DNA of 64,000 nucleotides from Herpomyces periplanetae (GCA_009733715.1 WMKJ01000007.1:124001-188000), one strand, 5' to 3'. Shown: positions 20,610 through 34,285, numbered from the stretch's first letter. Notes: generated by a model from the sequence alone, not told the origin. A program made the numbers and translations.

Positions 20610-22638
20610 ATGGCTGCTAATTCGATAAAATTGGGTTTTAGGGAATATCATATTGTCGTTCTCGGTGTGGGTAAGTCTAAATTTAAGCCTACAATCAGCA
20701 CTTAAGGCTAACTTTTAACAGGCGGTGTTGGTAAAAGTTGTGTTACGGGTATGCGGGTTAAATGAAACGGAATAGCTAAGAGCATTGCGATCATGACATT
20801 TAAGCTAACTGTAACACCAATCTCGACTGGATTATGGCTAGCTCAATTTGTTCGAAATGTTTGGATCGAAAACTATGATCCCACCATCGAGGATTCTTAT
20901 CGCAAGTTGGTGAATGTTGACGTGCGTTTGACAAAATTGTGTTTTGAAACTGATGGTAAACGAGCGGTGACGGCTAACGTAGATCTGTTGAGGAGATCAG
21001 GGCTGGCAGATCGTTTTGGAGATATTGGATACAGCAGGAACTGAACAATTCAGTAAGTCAGTCTCATGGTTGTCTTGTGTATACCTTTTGGTGGAATGGT
21101 TTGGCTGACCGGATGAAATTGATGATGTTTTTTTACTCAGCTGCAATGAGGTAGGAAACTAAGTTGTTGAAATTACAAGAAATGGAAAAGTTGAGATGTA
21201 CAAGGGGAAAGTTAACATTGCTAACTGAAATGTTGAATGGTTTAGAGAGATGTACATTAAAACCGGGCAAGGGTTTTTGCTGGTTTATTCATTAACGAGT
21301 CCAGCTTCACTGAAAGAACTTGAGATTATTCACGATCAGATTGTACGGCTTAAGAAAGATGTACAGGTTCCGATGGTTCTGGTAGGGAATAAATCAGATC
21401 TTGAACTTGAACGCAAAGTTCCTTTTACACAAGCCTATGAAACTTGTAAGCGGTGGGGTAATATTCCATTTTACGAGACAAGCGCCAGACGACGCGCAAA
21501 TATCGACGAAGTATTCCGAGATCTATGCCGACAGATCTTGCATCGTGATGTTAATATTGCAGCTGAACTTGCGGCACCCGGTCTGCCCCTTGCGCCAGCA
21601 GTTACAAATAATGGACCAGCCAATATGCGATCAACTACATCGACAATATTCAGAGTGTCGACTCACCACAAGAATTCGTCGAGTAAGGATAATTTCACCG
21701 GATCTCCGCCCGGTTTACCCAACCAAGTAGCATTAGCTTGTCATACTTTAACTGGCTCTGTTCCAGCGTTTCCTACACCAGCGATTCCCCGATATCCAGA
21801 ATCTCGGGATGAATTAAATACAAAGACCGCGTTCAATGGTCGAATTGGAAACTTATGGGGCCTTCGCAAGTTTAAACCGTTTACATTTTCATCATGGATG
21901 TCTAGACGGGTTAGCGATAAAGGGCAAGTTTACGTAGCAAGACCCCCGCGGACGACCATCAATGGCGAATCGCCTCTGGAAAACCACCAGACTCAGTCTA
22001 TTTCGAATAAGTCAAGTCGACCATCTCTATTTCGAAATTCGAAAATCACCTCGCATTTACGGTCAACATCCCCGCGTCGTTCACAGGTATGCTTTTGCGG
22101 AATTCGGTATCTCGGAGCTACCATCAAGGACACCACAACGTTAACGGAGACTCGAGAAGTTAGTAAAACCTCTGAACCATCGACCCTTCCCACCAGCCAG
22201 AGCAACAGCACCAGTAACATCATCAGTTACAACATCATGAACCCTCCCCCAAACACGATCACCACCCCTTTACCTGCCGGAGCTTCATCCGCCGTGCCCA
22301 AAGATCCATGCTCAGAGGATTCTTCATCAACAAGTTGTCACACCAGCGTTACCCTTGCCTCATCGTCGTCATCTTTACCTTCTCCGGTACTTCATCCCGC
22401 CAAAGTTCTCAGCCCACATTCAGGCTCCTCCGACTCTACTCTTCACGATTCTCTTTCCAGCTCCATCCACACTGCATGCTCCGACTCCGTATCGACGTCT
22501 TTTTCGCCTCCATCATCAGCCTCATCTTCTTCGTCAACTTCGCTTTGGCGACGGAAAATCTCTCATCCAAAAAAATCCCTTGATCGACCCTCTCCTCTTC
22601 CTCCTCCAATTGCCCCCTGGCATCCCGATATTCGTTGA
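20610..22638 (+). CDS. RSR1: Ras-superfamily GTPase of the RSR1/BUD1-Rap type with a long C-terminal tail
   Basis: Small GTPase that marks growth and budding sites in fungi. Six coding exons: 20610-20670, 20722-20748, 20842-20921, 21001-21052, 21141-21150 and 21246-22638, giving 540 residues. Phases fit throughout. GTPase motifs: G1 LGVGGVGKSCVT, effector YDPTIEDSYRK, G3 LEILDTAGTEQFTAMREMYI with the Rap/Rsr1-type Thr after the Gly, GFLLVYSLTSP, G4 LVGNKSD, and G5 FYETSA. Exon 5 is a 10-base microexon (ctgcaatgag) supplying the AMR of TAMREMY. After about residue 200 follows a Ser/Pro/Thr-rich tail of about 330 residues, while most relatives end near 220-290. The frame stops at APWHPDIR with no CAAX box; an unseen terminal exon is possible. 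Convergent with the 1,318-residue gene. Confidence 0.92.
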
Positions 22639-22934
22639 TCTTGCTGTAAAATTGCATCACTATCCGTAGTTTTTTTCCAAATATCCCTTGCCTTCAATTT
22701 GTATTGTTACGCGCCACTCTACCCGGTAATCAATCTTTGTATGGTGTACATACATCTTCTACTTTTGGTTTCTTTGCTCTTCAACTTGTTTTTCCCTAGT
22801 TAACTCTACAATACATTCGCTGGTTTGAATACCCTCAAAATCTCACCAAAATCTTCCGTTCAATTTGTATACATATCCCATCCATTTGAACTCATCTCCT
22901 GCCACAATCGCACAAGCTCCCCCATTCTATCCCT

Positions 22935-25900
22935 TCAGCAATCAAACTGGAATCGACAACATTCGTCACAAATATACCCAGCTGAACCGCCCCCTCGAGG
23001 ACCAACGTTTCTAGCAACCGGTATTCCACAAGTCTCATCACGACCGCTGCCACTGCGTGAATTTATCGTTGTGGCCGAGAGTATAGAACACTTTTGATCC
23101 GGCGTAAAAAACATTGAGGCTCCTCCGTATACGCCCGATTTAGCAGCCAACTGTGCATGCCCGCCACTTAAAGATGTTAAACCTTCACCCAGGCTGGACG
23201 ACTCGTTGAACTGTCGAATACTAGGCGCATAATTAAAGCGTGATGATGGTGAACAACTTGCTGCATACCGTGATCTAGGCCCATTACTGGTTCGTGAACT
23301 TGATCGCGTAACACTCTGTTCATCATATCCCATTCCCGCCGTCGATCCGCAGTTGATACCACCAATGCTGCTGTTGCTGTTACTCACTTCATAATCCCCT
23401 GTAACTAAATTATGCTGCTGATTCCGTTGTTGAATCTGCGAATACTGTCGGGCCGTTAACTTTCCAATTGTTCCCTCTCCCCCCCGTACAACCACCGTAC
23501 ACTTGGGTTCACGACTTCTTCGCTCTTCACCACTCCGATCGCTACGACTTTCCCGATTCCCCCCATTCGCACCACGCTCTTCATACAATCCATTACTTCC
23601 CCACCCGTCATTCCGCTTCAATCCACTTTTCACCTTCTCTTCAGCCCTGGGCCCGTACAAACATTCCAGGCGAGCCACTTTACCACGTCTTAACAGGTTA
23701 ACGTGCGAAAAATGTTCCAACGGCTTCCGCCCTTTTAATCGGTTAAATCCCCGTGTTGTACTGCCAACCTTGATGAATGGATTGCCGTTGGCTTTGGCCT
23801 CTAGTATCTCACGAAGTGTTAGACTCGTCGACGAGCACGACGACAGTGAAGCTTCACGTTCGTTTAACCCAAAAATCGTGTGTCCATGGTTGGGCGGTTC
23901 ACTTCGTCGTAGAAACCACCCCGTCCGATTATTGATGCTTGGTGAACTAGCTCGTGAGCGTGTACAATCCCCAACTTCCGAATTACTCCGCTTTTTTGCT
24001 ACGTTGGAACGTCCTTGGATGCCCCATTTCCACAATTGTCGTGCCCGCAAACTCCCTGTTGTCATTTCATTCCCACCGAATTCCATTGATCCGTTAGTAC
24101 TAGTCTCTGCTCCTTTAACTTGGTGATCTCGTCGACTGTCACTTCGCCATCCTAGTCCGTTACCTACTACTCCATCATGTCTAAACCGCCCAATTTTATC
24201 CATGGACTGTGAAATCGTCCTAAAGTTAAACTTGGATCCTCCCTTACTCTTTGTTCCCCTTCCCTCACATTTGTCCATTTGTTGCTCATGTTTCTGGGGT
24301 TCTGATGGTCGACGATGTCGTAAACTTCTCGATTTAAACTTAACATGCTCCATACTACCCATTGACCGTAAATGAGCTCGCTTTCGCCCCGACAGCGAGC
24401 TACTTTTTCCATCATCATCTAAATATCCCAACAGTATTGCTGGCTTGTTTAATCGTCGGTTCAGAAATCGCATTTCACACCCAACTTCATCGTCAAACAG
24501 TGCATCTTTGTAACCTAAACTCGCCGAGCTGCCTTGTAAAACTCGACTCGAATTTTTCGAAATGTCCCGCAAAAAGTAAGGTGTAACGTAAGTCTGCGCT
24601 GCGTGAAACTGACTTTCCGATTTATCGCTCGTTGTCATGCCATATGACGCTTCGCCCAATGAACTAGACTGACTTTTGCCCGAATCTTTACATCCTCCAC
24701 TTACTTGCTCAATTCCTTGGTAAACCTGCATCATATTGCAACCTGATGTCTCCTTTATCCCTGTCCAATACTTTTCATCAGTTCCTGCACTTCGAACTTC
24801 ACCTTCGGCTCTGTATCCGCCGCCATCATAATCCATGATACATCTCTGATTGGCTTTATCTTTCTTCTCTTTAAACCCATCATTTGACGACGAATAAATG
24901 GCTAATTCGTGAGCAAACGTGTGGTAAAGACAGTCACGATACAACTCTGTTCTATTCGATCGAATATTCCGGGAAAATTCCAGCGAGCGTGATATGCGAA
25001 CACTCCTCGTCACCGGTGTTCGATCCGTAATAAATTCCGTTGAATCCGTGCTACCTGCCAGGCTTCCCGTTGATTCAGTGTGAGTCGTGTTGACTTCTAA
25101 CTTTAACTCATCTTCCTGTATCCAATTTGATCCCAAATCATCCGAAGTTATTGTTGTGCTTACTGTGGCTCCACTTGTTGATTCACCCTCTTCTTCACCA
25201 TCCGAAGAACTAGATGCCCTCGAATTAGCTTGCACATTTCTTTGTTCCTCCAAATTATCCAAAACGTATTCCATCGCATCGCAGTAAATGCTTTCTCCAT
25301 CGCTTGAATCTCCTTCACGGTTTCCAGTGGTACCATTTACCTGTCCAAGAACAGAATCCGAAGACCTTCGCACACGTTGACGGACTCGTCTCACACTCCC
25401 ATTTTTCCCGCTCCGACCCACACCATCGCCCAACTTTTCCATCGAATTCAACCCTAGAGATGCGCCTAACGTTTGGTCCACTTTCGGTAGATCTTCTTGC
25501 CCACAATATTTCTCTGTGTACGATAGCCCCATTACCCGCATCGGCCCCACTATACTTTCAACCTGTTTTTCTTCATGCTGAATCTCGTTTCTAGCATTCT
25601 GCTGCACAATTCTATCATCCTTGACACCTTCACTTATCGAGCAGTTTATTTCATCGCTGGTAAGCTCTCGGACGGCTATCTCATTCTCCACGTTCGTATT
25701 CATGTTTGTTGAGTTAATCTCGCCACCTTTTACAAGATTTGACCCATCTTCATCGTACGTCTCGTAAAGTTTAATGTTACTGAAACACGGCAAGTTAATA
25801 TGAGGGCTGACCCAATACTCTCGTCGCGCCAACAATCCTCGACATGACTCTGAAAATTCAGTGGTATGTCTATCAACCTCGCTCGGAAATCCAACATTTG

Positions 25901-26958
25901 TCATACCAGTTTGCTTCGAAGTTGTTATTTCTGCTTTGGTTTTTGAGCTCGTGTAGTAAATTGGCGAGCGGACATTTTCCAGCGAGTGCGATTCATCCGA
26001 CTCTAGAACATTTCCTCCTGGTTCTGCTGTTGTATCAATAACAGAGGTTGTCGAAAGTTCACCGTTTTGTGTGCCTGGGCCGGGGATATTGATCATACTT
26101 TGTAAAGAATGTACATCGTGAGATGATAAGTTGAGTTCAGACGTTTCAATTGGTGAATTAGAAGAGGGGAGCAACATTGCACTAGAATTGGTTGACTCTG
26201 AGGGGCCTTCTAACCCGTCCACTGGTGTAATCGTCCGAGAAAAAGATACTGAAGGAGAACTGGTTGCTGTATCACGACCAACAGATTGTAAAACAAACCG
26301 AGACGACTCACGGCGGGGAGTATAAATAACGTATTTCAATGGTTTGGAGGTCGATTTTTTCTCATTGTAACTCTCCTGACATGCAGCATTCGACTCCGCG
26401 GCAAATTTAACGTTATCGTAACTTTCATTTAAGTTAGGAGAATGGGGGAGTAATGGGAGTACCTTTGGGGTCGACGCTGCGGAAAACGAAGAAGCGGCAT
26501 AATTACGAGATGGTAAAGGGAAAGATTGAGCAAAGCTAGTTTCAACGGAATGTAACCGGGGTATACTGGGAGATTTTGATAAAGTTTTTATGTCTGCCTG
26601 GCTCATGGAAGGGACAAAGGCTTGAATATTCTCAATTATGGCAGATTCCATGGGATTGTTGATGGTTGGAGTAGTTTGGGGAGTAGTCCTTTCACGACGC
26701 CTATTTGAATAGTCGACTTGTAATACAATTGCAGCGGCCTCGGTAGACAAGGAAACATTGGGTCGATACTTAACGAGTAAGGCGGATGATGATGATGATG
26801 GTGTAAGAGGCAAAGGTGAAAGGGAATCGCTTTCCAACTAATATTATGCATTAAAGTTAAAATTCATATTGAATTGAAAGGGTATCAGAGAAAAATCAAC
26901 TCACATTATCGACTGTTCCGGAAGATTGACGCTTTCGACGGAAAACACCAGCTAACAT
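22935..26958 (-). CDS. Large uncharacterised protein, mostly low complexity
   Basis: Two exons, 26905-26958 (MLAGVFRRKRQSSGTVDN) and 22935-26837, joined across a 67-base intron (gtgagt ... aatattag) give 1,318 residues. The first exon supplies the only nearby ATG, since the long frame opens at its acceptor with TTG. I do not recognise the protein. It is Ser/Thr/Asn/Glu-rich over most of its length, with basic clusters such as SSLSGRKRAHLRS and KSRSLRHRRPSEPQKH. A more conserved-looking part is LTLREILEAKANGNPFIKV with FNRLKGRKPLEHFSHVNLLRRG (near residue 1030). The C-terminus ends in a Cys-containing GYICDECCRFQFDC. No enzyme motif, membrane span or signal peptide. Likely a disordered scaffold or regulator, but that is inference. 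Confidence 0.75.
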
Positions 26959-29900
26959 GATGGATGAAGTTTTCAGACCTTAGAATTATTAAGTAGTATT
27001 CAATCCTAACTGATTCAGTGCAATTGATAAGTTATAAAGACCTGGATAGGTGACTTAGAGTCAAAAGTATGCGTAAAATAAACCAACTTGAAGAGAATAA
27101 TATACGAAAAGAAACAGAAATTGGTTGAAAGTAAAATAGTCGCTGCATAAAATGTTTATCATATCAGAATTTCCAAAGGTCAAGCATACCCAAAATTATT
27201 CACTCAATGATACAATCTGGCAAAAATCCTCGTGTTAACTCGTTGGAATTGGAGAAACATTTGCAAAATTCGTGCGAAAACTGCGCTTAAAAGCGAAACC
27301 AACGCTCGTCAGCCACACTGGTTGCACGTGATGTGATGGCGGTGTGGGGACCAGGGAAGGGGGAGCCAGGGCATGAAGGAAGTGGATTGAGATGAATTGG
27401 AAAATTTATGGCATACTGCTTGGATAGGATATGGCTAGAAAGAAAAATGGAAGAGTCTATAGGAAGATTTTGGTGCGCTAGGTAAGATTCATTATTGTGT
27501 TGACGAGTCAGCGTTACTTGATACATCCCTACTGGAAGCAATTGCATGAAAAACCGATGATAATGAAACAGTTTCAACTCCTATTGAAGCCCAATAACCC
27601 TGCAGTGAGTGGAAGGTGGATTAGGTGGGTGGATGAATGAATGAATGGGTAATTTGTATAGCGTATCCGATTAGTTAAATTCATATTAGTTACCGTGCTG
27701 CTGTTACGGATGCAGCCACAATTTTCGTGTGTAGCAATAGTAATGCTGCGTATGACAAAACAAGAAAATTCAGTTGATGGTTGAAGTGGGAACAAATGGT
27801 TGTATTCTGTTAACTTTTAACAAAAGTAACTTACAGACAGCTAAGTTTAAAGTGTACTGAAGGGTGGTTTAGTAAACCTTATAAGTTGCGCAAATCCTAG
27901 TTTAAACAAAGCTAGTTTACCCTCCCCTCCCCTCACAGCACAATTTTCCACCAGCAGAGTTTTAAATGTTTTTTACGGTAGAAAGTGTACTCAAAAAGTA
28001 CACTTGACACCAAACAAATAATCGACGAGATTGATGATAAATGGGCCAATTGATCGATGGCTCGTTTGACGGATTTCCAGGCTAAGTGAATCAAATGCAA
28101 GAGAATATCCATTAATATCCGCCAGGGCTAACTATTTCATCACTGCCGTAAATCGTTTTATCACCTGACAGTGCTTTGTGTAAATCTATGTTGAAGCAAA
28201 GAGTTGTACATACAAGTCCATAGGCGGTGTATTGATAGGATAAGTTGAGCAGACAACAAGATCGAGTCTGATGAGTACAAAATTAAACTTGAGTAATATA
28301 TAACGTCATTTATACCTTACTACAGCCAACCTACGAATTGTAGTCACATTCTGGGCTAGCGGTATGAATAATTTACGGTCATACAACTCGGGACATGGAA
28401 GTGTAAACCTGCTATAACGTGTAATCCGGCCTACGGTTAATTCATCCAATCCAACAGTGTATAACAAGATGTGGTAATTTAAAGTAATGAGTATGTGCTA
28501 TATTATAAAATAGCTTATGCACACATATTATAAATTTACCGGGAGTAAATTTCTCCCATTCGTAGTAGAAAAATTTAGAATCCTAGTTAACTATGGTAAC
28601 GATAGTACGACAGTCGTTCGGAACAGCTACGACAGCAATAAGTAACAATGCTGGGATGCAGTACGATACGACAAATTTGGCAATTAACACGAGTTCATAG
28701 GGAAACCGTACGCTATAATACGCAACAATAGAATATTAGAACTACGTGCAGTACTCATGTAGCTTGGTTTTAGTACCTCCTTAGTATACTAGTGTATGAT
28801 TTAAGAAAGTTACTAGATTGCCATCACAGTCTTATCGATCGAAGAGCGTGATCACGCATATCGAAGATGATACAACTTTCGTATCACGTTGACAATGAGA
28901 ATAGCCGATTCGATGTCGACAACAACGAAGTAGTGCCACTATGTGATCATCGAACGGTACACCTAACCTGAAAGCGGATCCATAGAAAAGATTTACAAGG
29001 ACAATCAATACGTTACAGGGCAAATTCGACACGTCAAGTGTAAAGTACACGGAAAATAGGTTAAATAAAAGGGTAAAATAGTCACAAAAATTAATGGAGG
29101 CTACACCCAAGGTGTAATGACTGTTCTATAATAGCGTAAAATTGAGTAATGATAAATCAATTATGTTTAAACTTTTCAAATCAAATGTACAAAATTAGTC
29201 GGCATAACCTACAAATTTTAAAACATTAAATTCTTTTGGTTTTCATTATACAGACTAATCATTCATAATGAAAAACAAAAATGTTCCACTACGACATGAC
29301 ACAGAGTTTAAATGTATACTGAATATCATGAATTCGTGATGGCGCAAAAGCGACGCTACAGTACACTTAAATGTTCAGGTTCCAGCCCGAGGATTAGTTT
29401 CACGGCAAAACTTACGAATTCCGTGCACCAAACGCGAAGTGTTTTTTATTTCAATCATCCCGTGTAATTATTTTCAGCTCTCCGCCAATGCACATCTAAG
29501 ATTAAATGGGTAAATTAATTTAAAAGCCGTTCGTTATCATCCCTCAATTTTGCGCTAAAGATATACCTATGAAACGCTTCTAATAGTAATCTCAAACTGT
29601 TCCGTTCATCACATTGACCGGAGCCAGGAACGCTTTACCCGCCTTAAGTTATAAGAATGCAAATACTTACACACATCACATTAATCTATGTAATGTTTCA
29701 AGTTGACAGTTCGAGCTAGCTTTACGCGACTCCAATTTAATTTTTCCGAAATAATTCCAAAAGAGTACACCATCTACAATTAACGTTGTAACAATAACGC
29801 TAACTGCCCAACATAATTTTTGCACTAAGAACAGTGAGTAGTTGATTTTCCAACCCTTAGAAAATTTCCAAAATTCATAAACATTTAATCTATTTCCATG

Positions 29901-30361
29901 ACTTATACTACTTAGTGTCCATGCCAAAATATCCCCTTAAGAAATTCATTGAAAACTTTCATACACTCGAATAAGCTATGTAAACAACAGAAAATCTCTT
30001 TCCTCGACTTCCCGTCAACACGGCAACCTCAGCTCCGTACCTCATCTCGTCTCATCTAAGCATAGTTCGCACATTCCAAATGCAAGTGGCACCTTCCCCA
30101 GACATAAAAAAGATCAGATGAAACCAATTCACATGACCAGTATGTCGGGACGAGGATGTATCACGTGATTAGTCTAGATAGAAAATTTGACGCGGAGACG
30201 AAGGCGGTTTTGGTGAACAAGGCTGTCACGGAAATAAGATATTTACGCGGATAGAGCGTTTGATTTTATTGGAATAAGTAAAGTGAAATATTGAATGTAG
30301 TAGGGTTTGCGAAATATTAGTAATTGATGGATTGGTGCAAGGAGACTATGAGTTTGGCGAC
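26959..30361. other. Gene-free 3.4 kb divergent spacer upstream of the orphan gene and SMC3
   Basis: No supported gene; frames are below 100 codons. CACGTG cores are at 27325-27330 and, as a full TCACGTGA palindrome, at 30161-30168, 194 bases before the SMC3 start. Out-of-frame ATGs at 30327 and 30348 precede the SMC3 start. Confidence 0.5.
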
Positions 30362-33300
30362 ATGTATATTAAACAGATTATCATTCAAGGTTTCAAAAGG
30401 TCAGTATGTTTTTGAATAGACGATTTTAGGAAGTCGAAAGGGAAAATTAGAGATTAACATTTTGTGAATAGCTATAAGGAACAAACAGTTATCGAACCAT
30501 TTTCCCCCAAGACTAATGTAATCGTGGGAAGAAATGGATCTGGCAAGAGTAATTTTTTCGCGGCTATCCGATTTGTGCTCAGTGATGCCTACACTCAGAT
30601 GGGTCGTGAGGAACGACAAGCTTTACTCCACGAAGGATCTGGATCGGCCGTAATGTCAGCATATGTGGAAATTATTTTCGATAATACAGACGAACGATTT
30701 CCAACCGGTAAACCAGAAGTAATTTTACGACGTACAATTGGCATGAAAAAAGATGAGTATTCATTAGATCGTAAAAGTGCTACCAAGGCCGACGTGATGA
30801 ATTTGCTCGAATCGGCTGGTTTTTCACGCTCCAACCCATATTACATAGTACCACAGGGACGAGTTACAGCTTTGACAAACATGAAAGATGGAGAGCGATT
30901 AAGTCTTCTAAAAGAAGTCGCTGGCACTCAAGTTTACGAAGCAAGAAGAGCTGAAAGTTTAAAAATAATGTTGGATACCAACAATAAACGGGGTAAAATT
31001 GACGATCTGTTATCCTATATACAAGAAAGATTAGAAGAGTTGGAAGAGGAAAAAGAAGAGTTAAAAGAGTACCAGGAAAAGGATCGGGAAAGACGATGTT
31101 TGGAGTATACTATATATCACCGGGAGCAAGAAGAAATTAGTCAAACTCTTCAATCTATTAACTTTCACCGGGGAAAGGGTGTCGATGAAACTGATGAAAA
31201 CAGAGAAAAATTAGTAGAAGCGGAAAAAGTATCAGATCAAATTGAAAGTCAAATGGGTCGTGTGTCACAAAAATTAGAATTACATCGGGTTGAGCGTATG
31301 CAATTGGAAAATGAAAGGAAGGATTTTGTTAAGGCGAAAGCTAAAATTGAATTGGAAATTAAAGAGTATATGGACGGCCAAGTGGGTGCACAGGCTGCAA
31401 AACTTCGACAGGAAGCTGAGTTGAGAAAAGTTCAAGAAATGATTAAAGCTAGAGAAGCGGAGTTGAGTCGTATAATGCCCGAGTTCAATTCAAAACGGGA
31501 ACAAGAGAGCAAAATTGCGCGAGAGCTAGAAGAAGCACAGAATGCGCGGGAATTACTATTTGCAAAGCAAGGACGAGCAACGCAGTTTAGAAGTAAAAAG
31601 CAACGGGACGAGTTTTTAACCCAAGAAATTCAAGAATGTCTTGCGACAATTCAAGCCCGACGTAATATACACGCTCAGACGGTTAGTGAAATTGGGGAAC
31701 TTGAAAAAAATATCACCGAACTGGAGGGACATGTCACAGAGTACCGTGAAAAGCTGGAAAACCGAGGCGGAAGCATGGAAACGGCTGCGCAAGAAGCCCA
31801 GTATGCCAAAGAAAAGAGAGATTTACTGATTGATCAACGAAAGGAATTATGGAGAGAAGAGGCGAGATTCGATTCAGTGATCAGTAATGTACAGAGAGAA
31901 TTAGAAAAGAGTGAACGAAATTTATCTCATATGATGGATTTAAGCACAGCACGGGGATTAGCTTCAGTGCGCCGAATAAAGCGACAATATAATCTAGAGG
32001 GTGTTTACGGAACTTTAGCAGAACTTTTTGAAGTATCAGACAGGTACAAAACGGCAGCTGAAGTAACAGCTGGTTCAAGTTTGTTTCACTATGTGGTCGA
32101 TAATGACGAGACGGCGACTCGAGTAATGGAAATACTCACTCGGGAACAAGCGGGTAGAGTAACGTTTATGCCATTAAATCGACTCAAGAATAAGCCAGCC
32201 AATATACCACAAGTTGCCGATGCGGTGCCCTTAATTTCAAAGCTGAAGTTTGATTCGAAGTACCAAATAGCATTTGAGCATGTGTTTGGTAAAACCATAG
32301 TGTGTCCGAACTTGCAAGTTGCTGCGCAGTACGCTAGAACGCACTTTGTTAATGCAATTACACCGGAAGGTGATAGATCAGATAAAAAGGGAGCATTAAC
32401 TGGAGGGTATTATGACCCACGAAGGTCAAGGTTGGATGCGATTAAAAGGGTGTCAGTGCTGCGGGATGAGTTGGAGGGACAAAAGCAAAAGTTGGCAGAA
32501 ATAAGGAGAAGTTTAACGGCAAAAGATCAAGAAATTACCAAGGCAGTTGATGAGTTACAAAAGTTAGAGCAAAAGCAACATCAATTAGATAACTCATATG
32601 GAGCGATGCGGCAGGAAGTTAGAATGCGAACCATGGACATTCAAACAATGAAAGAGCAGTGGGAAAACAAGAAACGGAGTATAGGAAGCGCAGAAACGGC
32701 GATTCATAGTTTAGAGGAGCAAAAAAAAGCGTATGAAGCCGAACTAACTACAGAATTTAAGAGCGGATTAAACGATGAGGAACGAGGAAGGTTAGAAAGT
32801 TTAGGGGCACAGATACACCATTTACGCAACCAATTTGTACAAGCAAGCCAGTTGGGAGCTGAGTTAGCGGGAAGAAAACGACAGATTGAAGTGGAATTAC
32901 AAGAGAATTTAAGGTTGCGATTAGACCAGTTACAAAGTCAGGATGCTGAAGGTGGACAGACAACAGATGGAGTTGGAAGTTTTGAAAGTCGACTCCAAGC
33001 TAAACGCAAAGAGTTAGAAAGGGTTAACAAGCAGTTGACGGCGACCAGCAAACGAATAAATCAACAGGAAGAGATTATAAGGACAGCAGACGATGAAATG
33101 AAGAAGATGGAAGCTATTAAAGGGCAGAAACATGAAGAAATTGAGATGATACGGAAGTCTATTGAAAAGCAGCAGAAAAAAATGGAAAAGAGTATGGCAC
33201 GAAAAGCGTTTCTTACGGAAAAGTCAATTGAATGTTCTAAAAAGATTCGAGATTTGGGTGTTGTGCCGGAGGAAGCTTTTGATAAATATACAAAAATTGA

Positions 33301-34285
33301 ATTAGACGTAGCGGTTAAGCGGTTACATCGGGTAAATGAGGCTCTGAAAAAGTATAGTCATGTTAACAAGAAAGCATTTGAGCAGTATACCAATTTCACC
33401 AAACAAAAGGAAACGTTAACGAAGCGTAGAGGAGAATTGAATAGTTCTCAAAGTTCTATTGAAGAGTTAATAAATGTACTTGATCAACGCAAAGATGAAG
33501 CCATTGAAAGAACTTTTAAGCAAGTATCACGAGAATTTGCGAAGATATTTGAAAGATTAGTACCGGCGGGAAGAGGGCGATTAGTTATTCAAAGGCGCAA
33601 AATAGACGATAAAGCGGTAAGAAATTTAGAAGGGGATGTTGAGGAGGACGGGGAAAATCAGGATGAAGAGGATCAGGTCAGGTTAAATAGAGAAGTGAGA
33701 CATGGAGAACAATCCGATGGAAATGAAGTTGTAGCAGCGATGACAGGTGAAAAGAAGAGTGCACCCAAAGTGAAAAAAGAAGGCATGAAGATACAAAATA
33801 GAGATAGCGTGGAAAATTATACAGGTGTCGGCATAAGTGTATCGTTTAACAGTAAACATGATGAGCAGCAGAGAATTCAACAGCTGAGCGGAGGACAGAA
33901 GAGTTTGTGCGCTTTAGCATTAGTGTTTGCGATACAAAGGTGTGACCCTGCACCATTTTATCTTTTTGATGAAATTGACGCAAATTTGGACGCTCAGTAT
34001 AGAACAGCAGTTGCAACAATGCTACAAGAACTTTCACAAGGAGATTCTGATGATAACGATGATAATAGTAATGATAATTCCAGTCGCGGAGGCAGTAATG
34101 GTAACGACGATAATTCAACTAGCGATGCAAAATCGGGTGGGCAGTTTATTTGCACGACTTTCAGGCCCGAGATGGTTCAAGTTGCCGAAAAGTGTTACGG
34201 TGTAAGTTATACTAATAAAACCAGTAGTATAGATGTGGTAGATCGTCAATCTGCTCTTGATTTTGTCGAAGGTCAGAGACAATAA
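30362..34285 (+). CDS. SMC3: Cohesin subunit SMC3
   Basis: Structural maintenance of chromosomes ATPase that forms the cohesin ring with SMC1 and kleisin. Two exons, 30362-30399 and 30472-34285 (donor gtcagt), give 1,283 residues, somewhat above the usual 1,200-1,230. Order: MYIKQIIIQGFKSY, Walker A VGRNGSGKSNFF (about 30-41), GMKKDEYSLD holding the two lysines acetylated by Eco1, LLESAGFSRSNPYYIV, coiled coil, hinge about 520-655 ending near TGGYYDPRRSRL, coiled coil, FAKIFERLVPAGRGRLVIQ, FTGVGI-type YTGVGISVSF, signature LSGGQKSLCALAL (about 1150) and Walker B FYLFDEIDANLD. Two acidic, low-complexity insertions enlarge the C-terminal head: one of about 70 residues before YTGVGI, which other SMC3 proteins also vary, and one of about 30 Asp/Asn/Ser/Gly-rich residues between LQELS and FICTTFRPEM. 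Confidence 0.97.

Noticed and set aside
23503-24126. 207-codon plus-strand frame
   Set aside because: Lies antisense to the 1,318-residue gene; composition mirrors its Ser/Arg-rich codons and there is no family resemblance.
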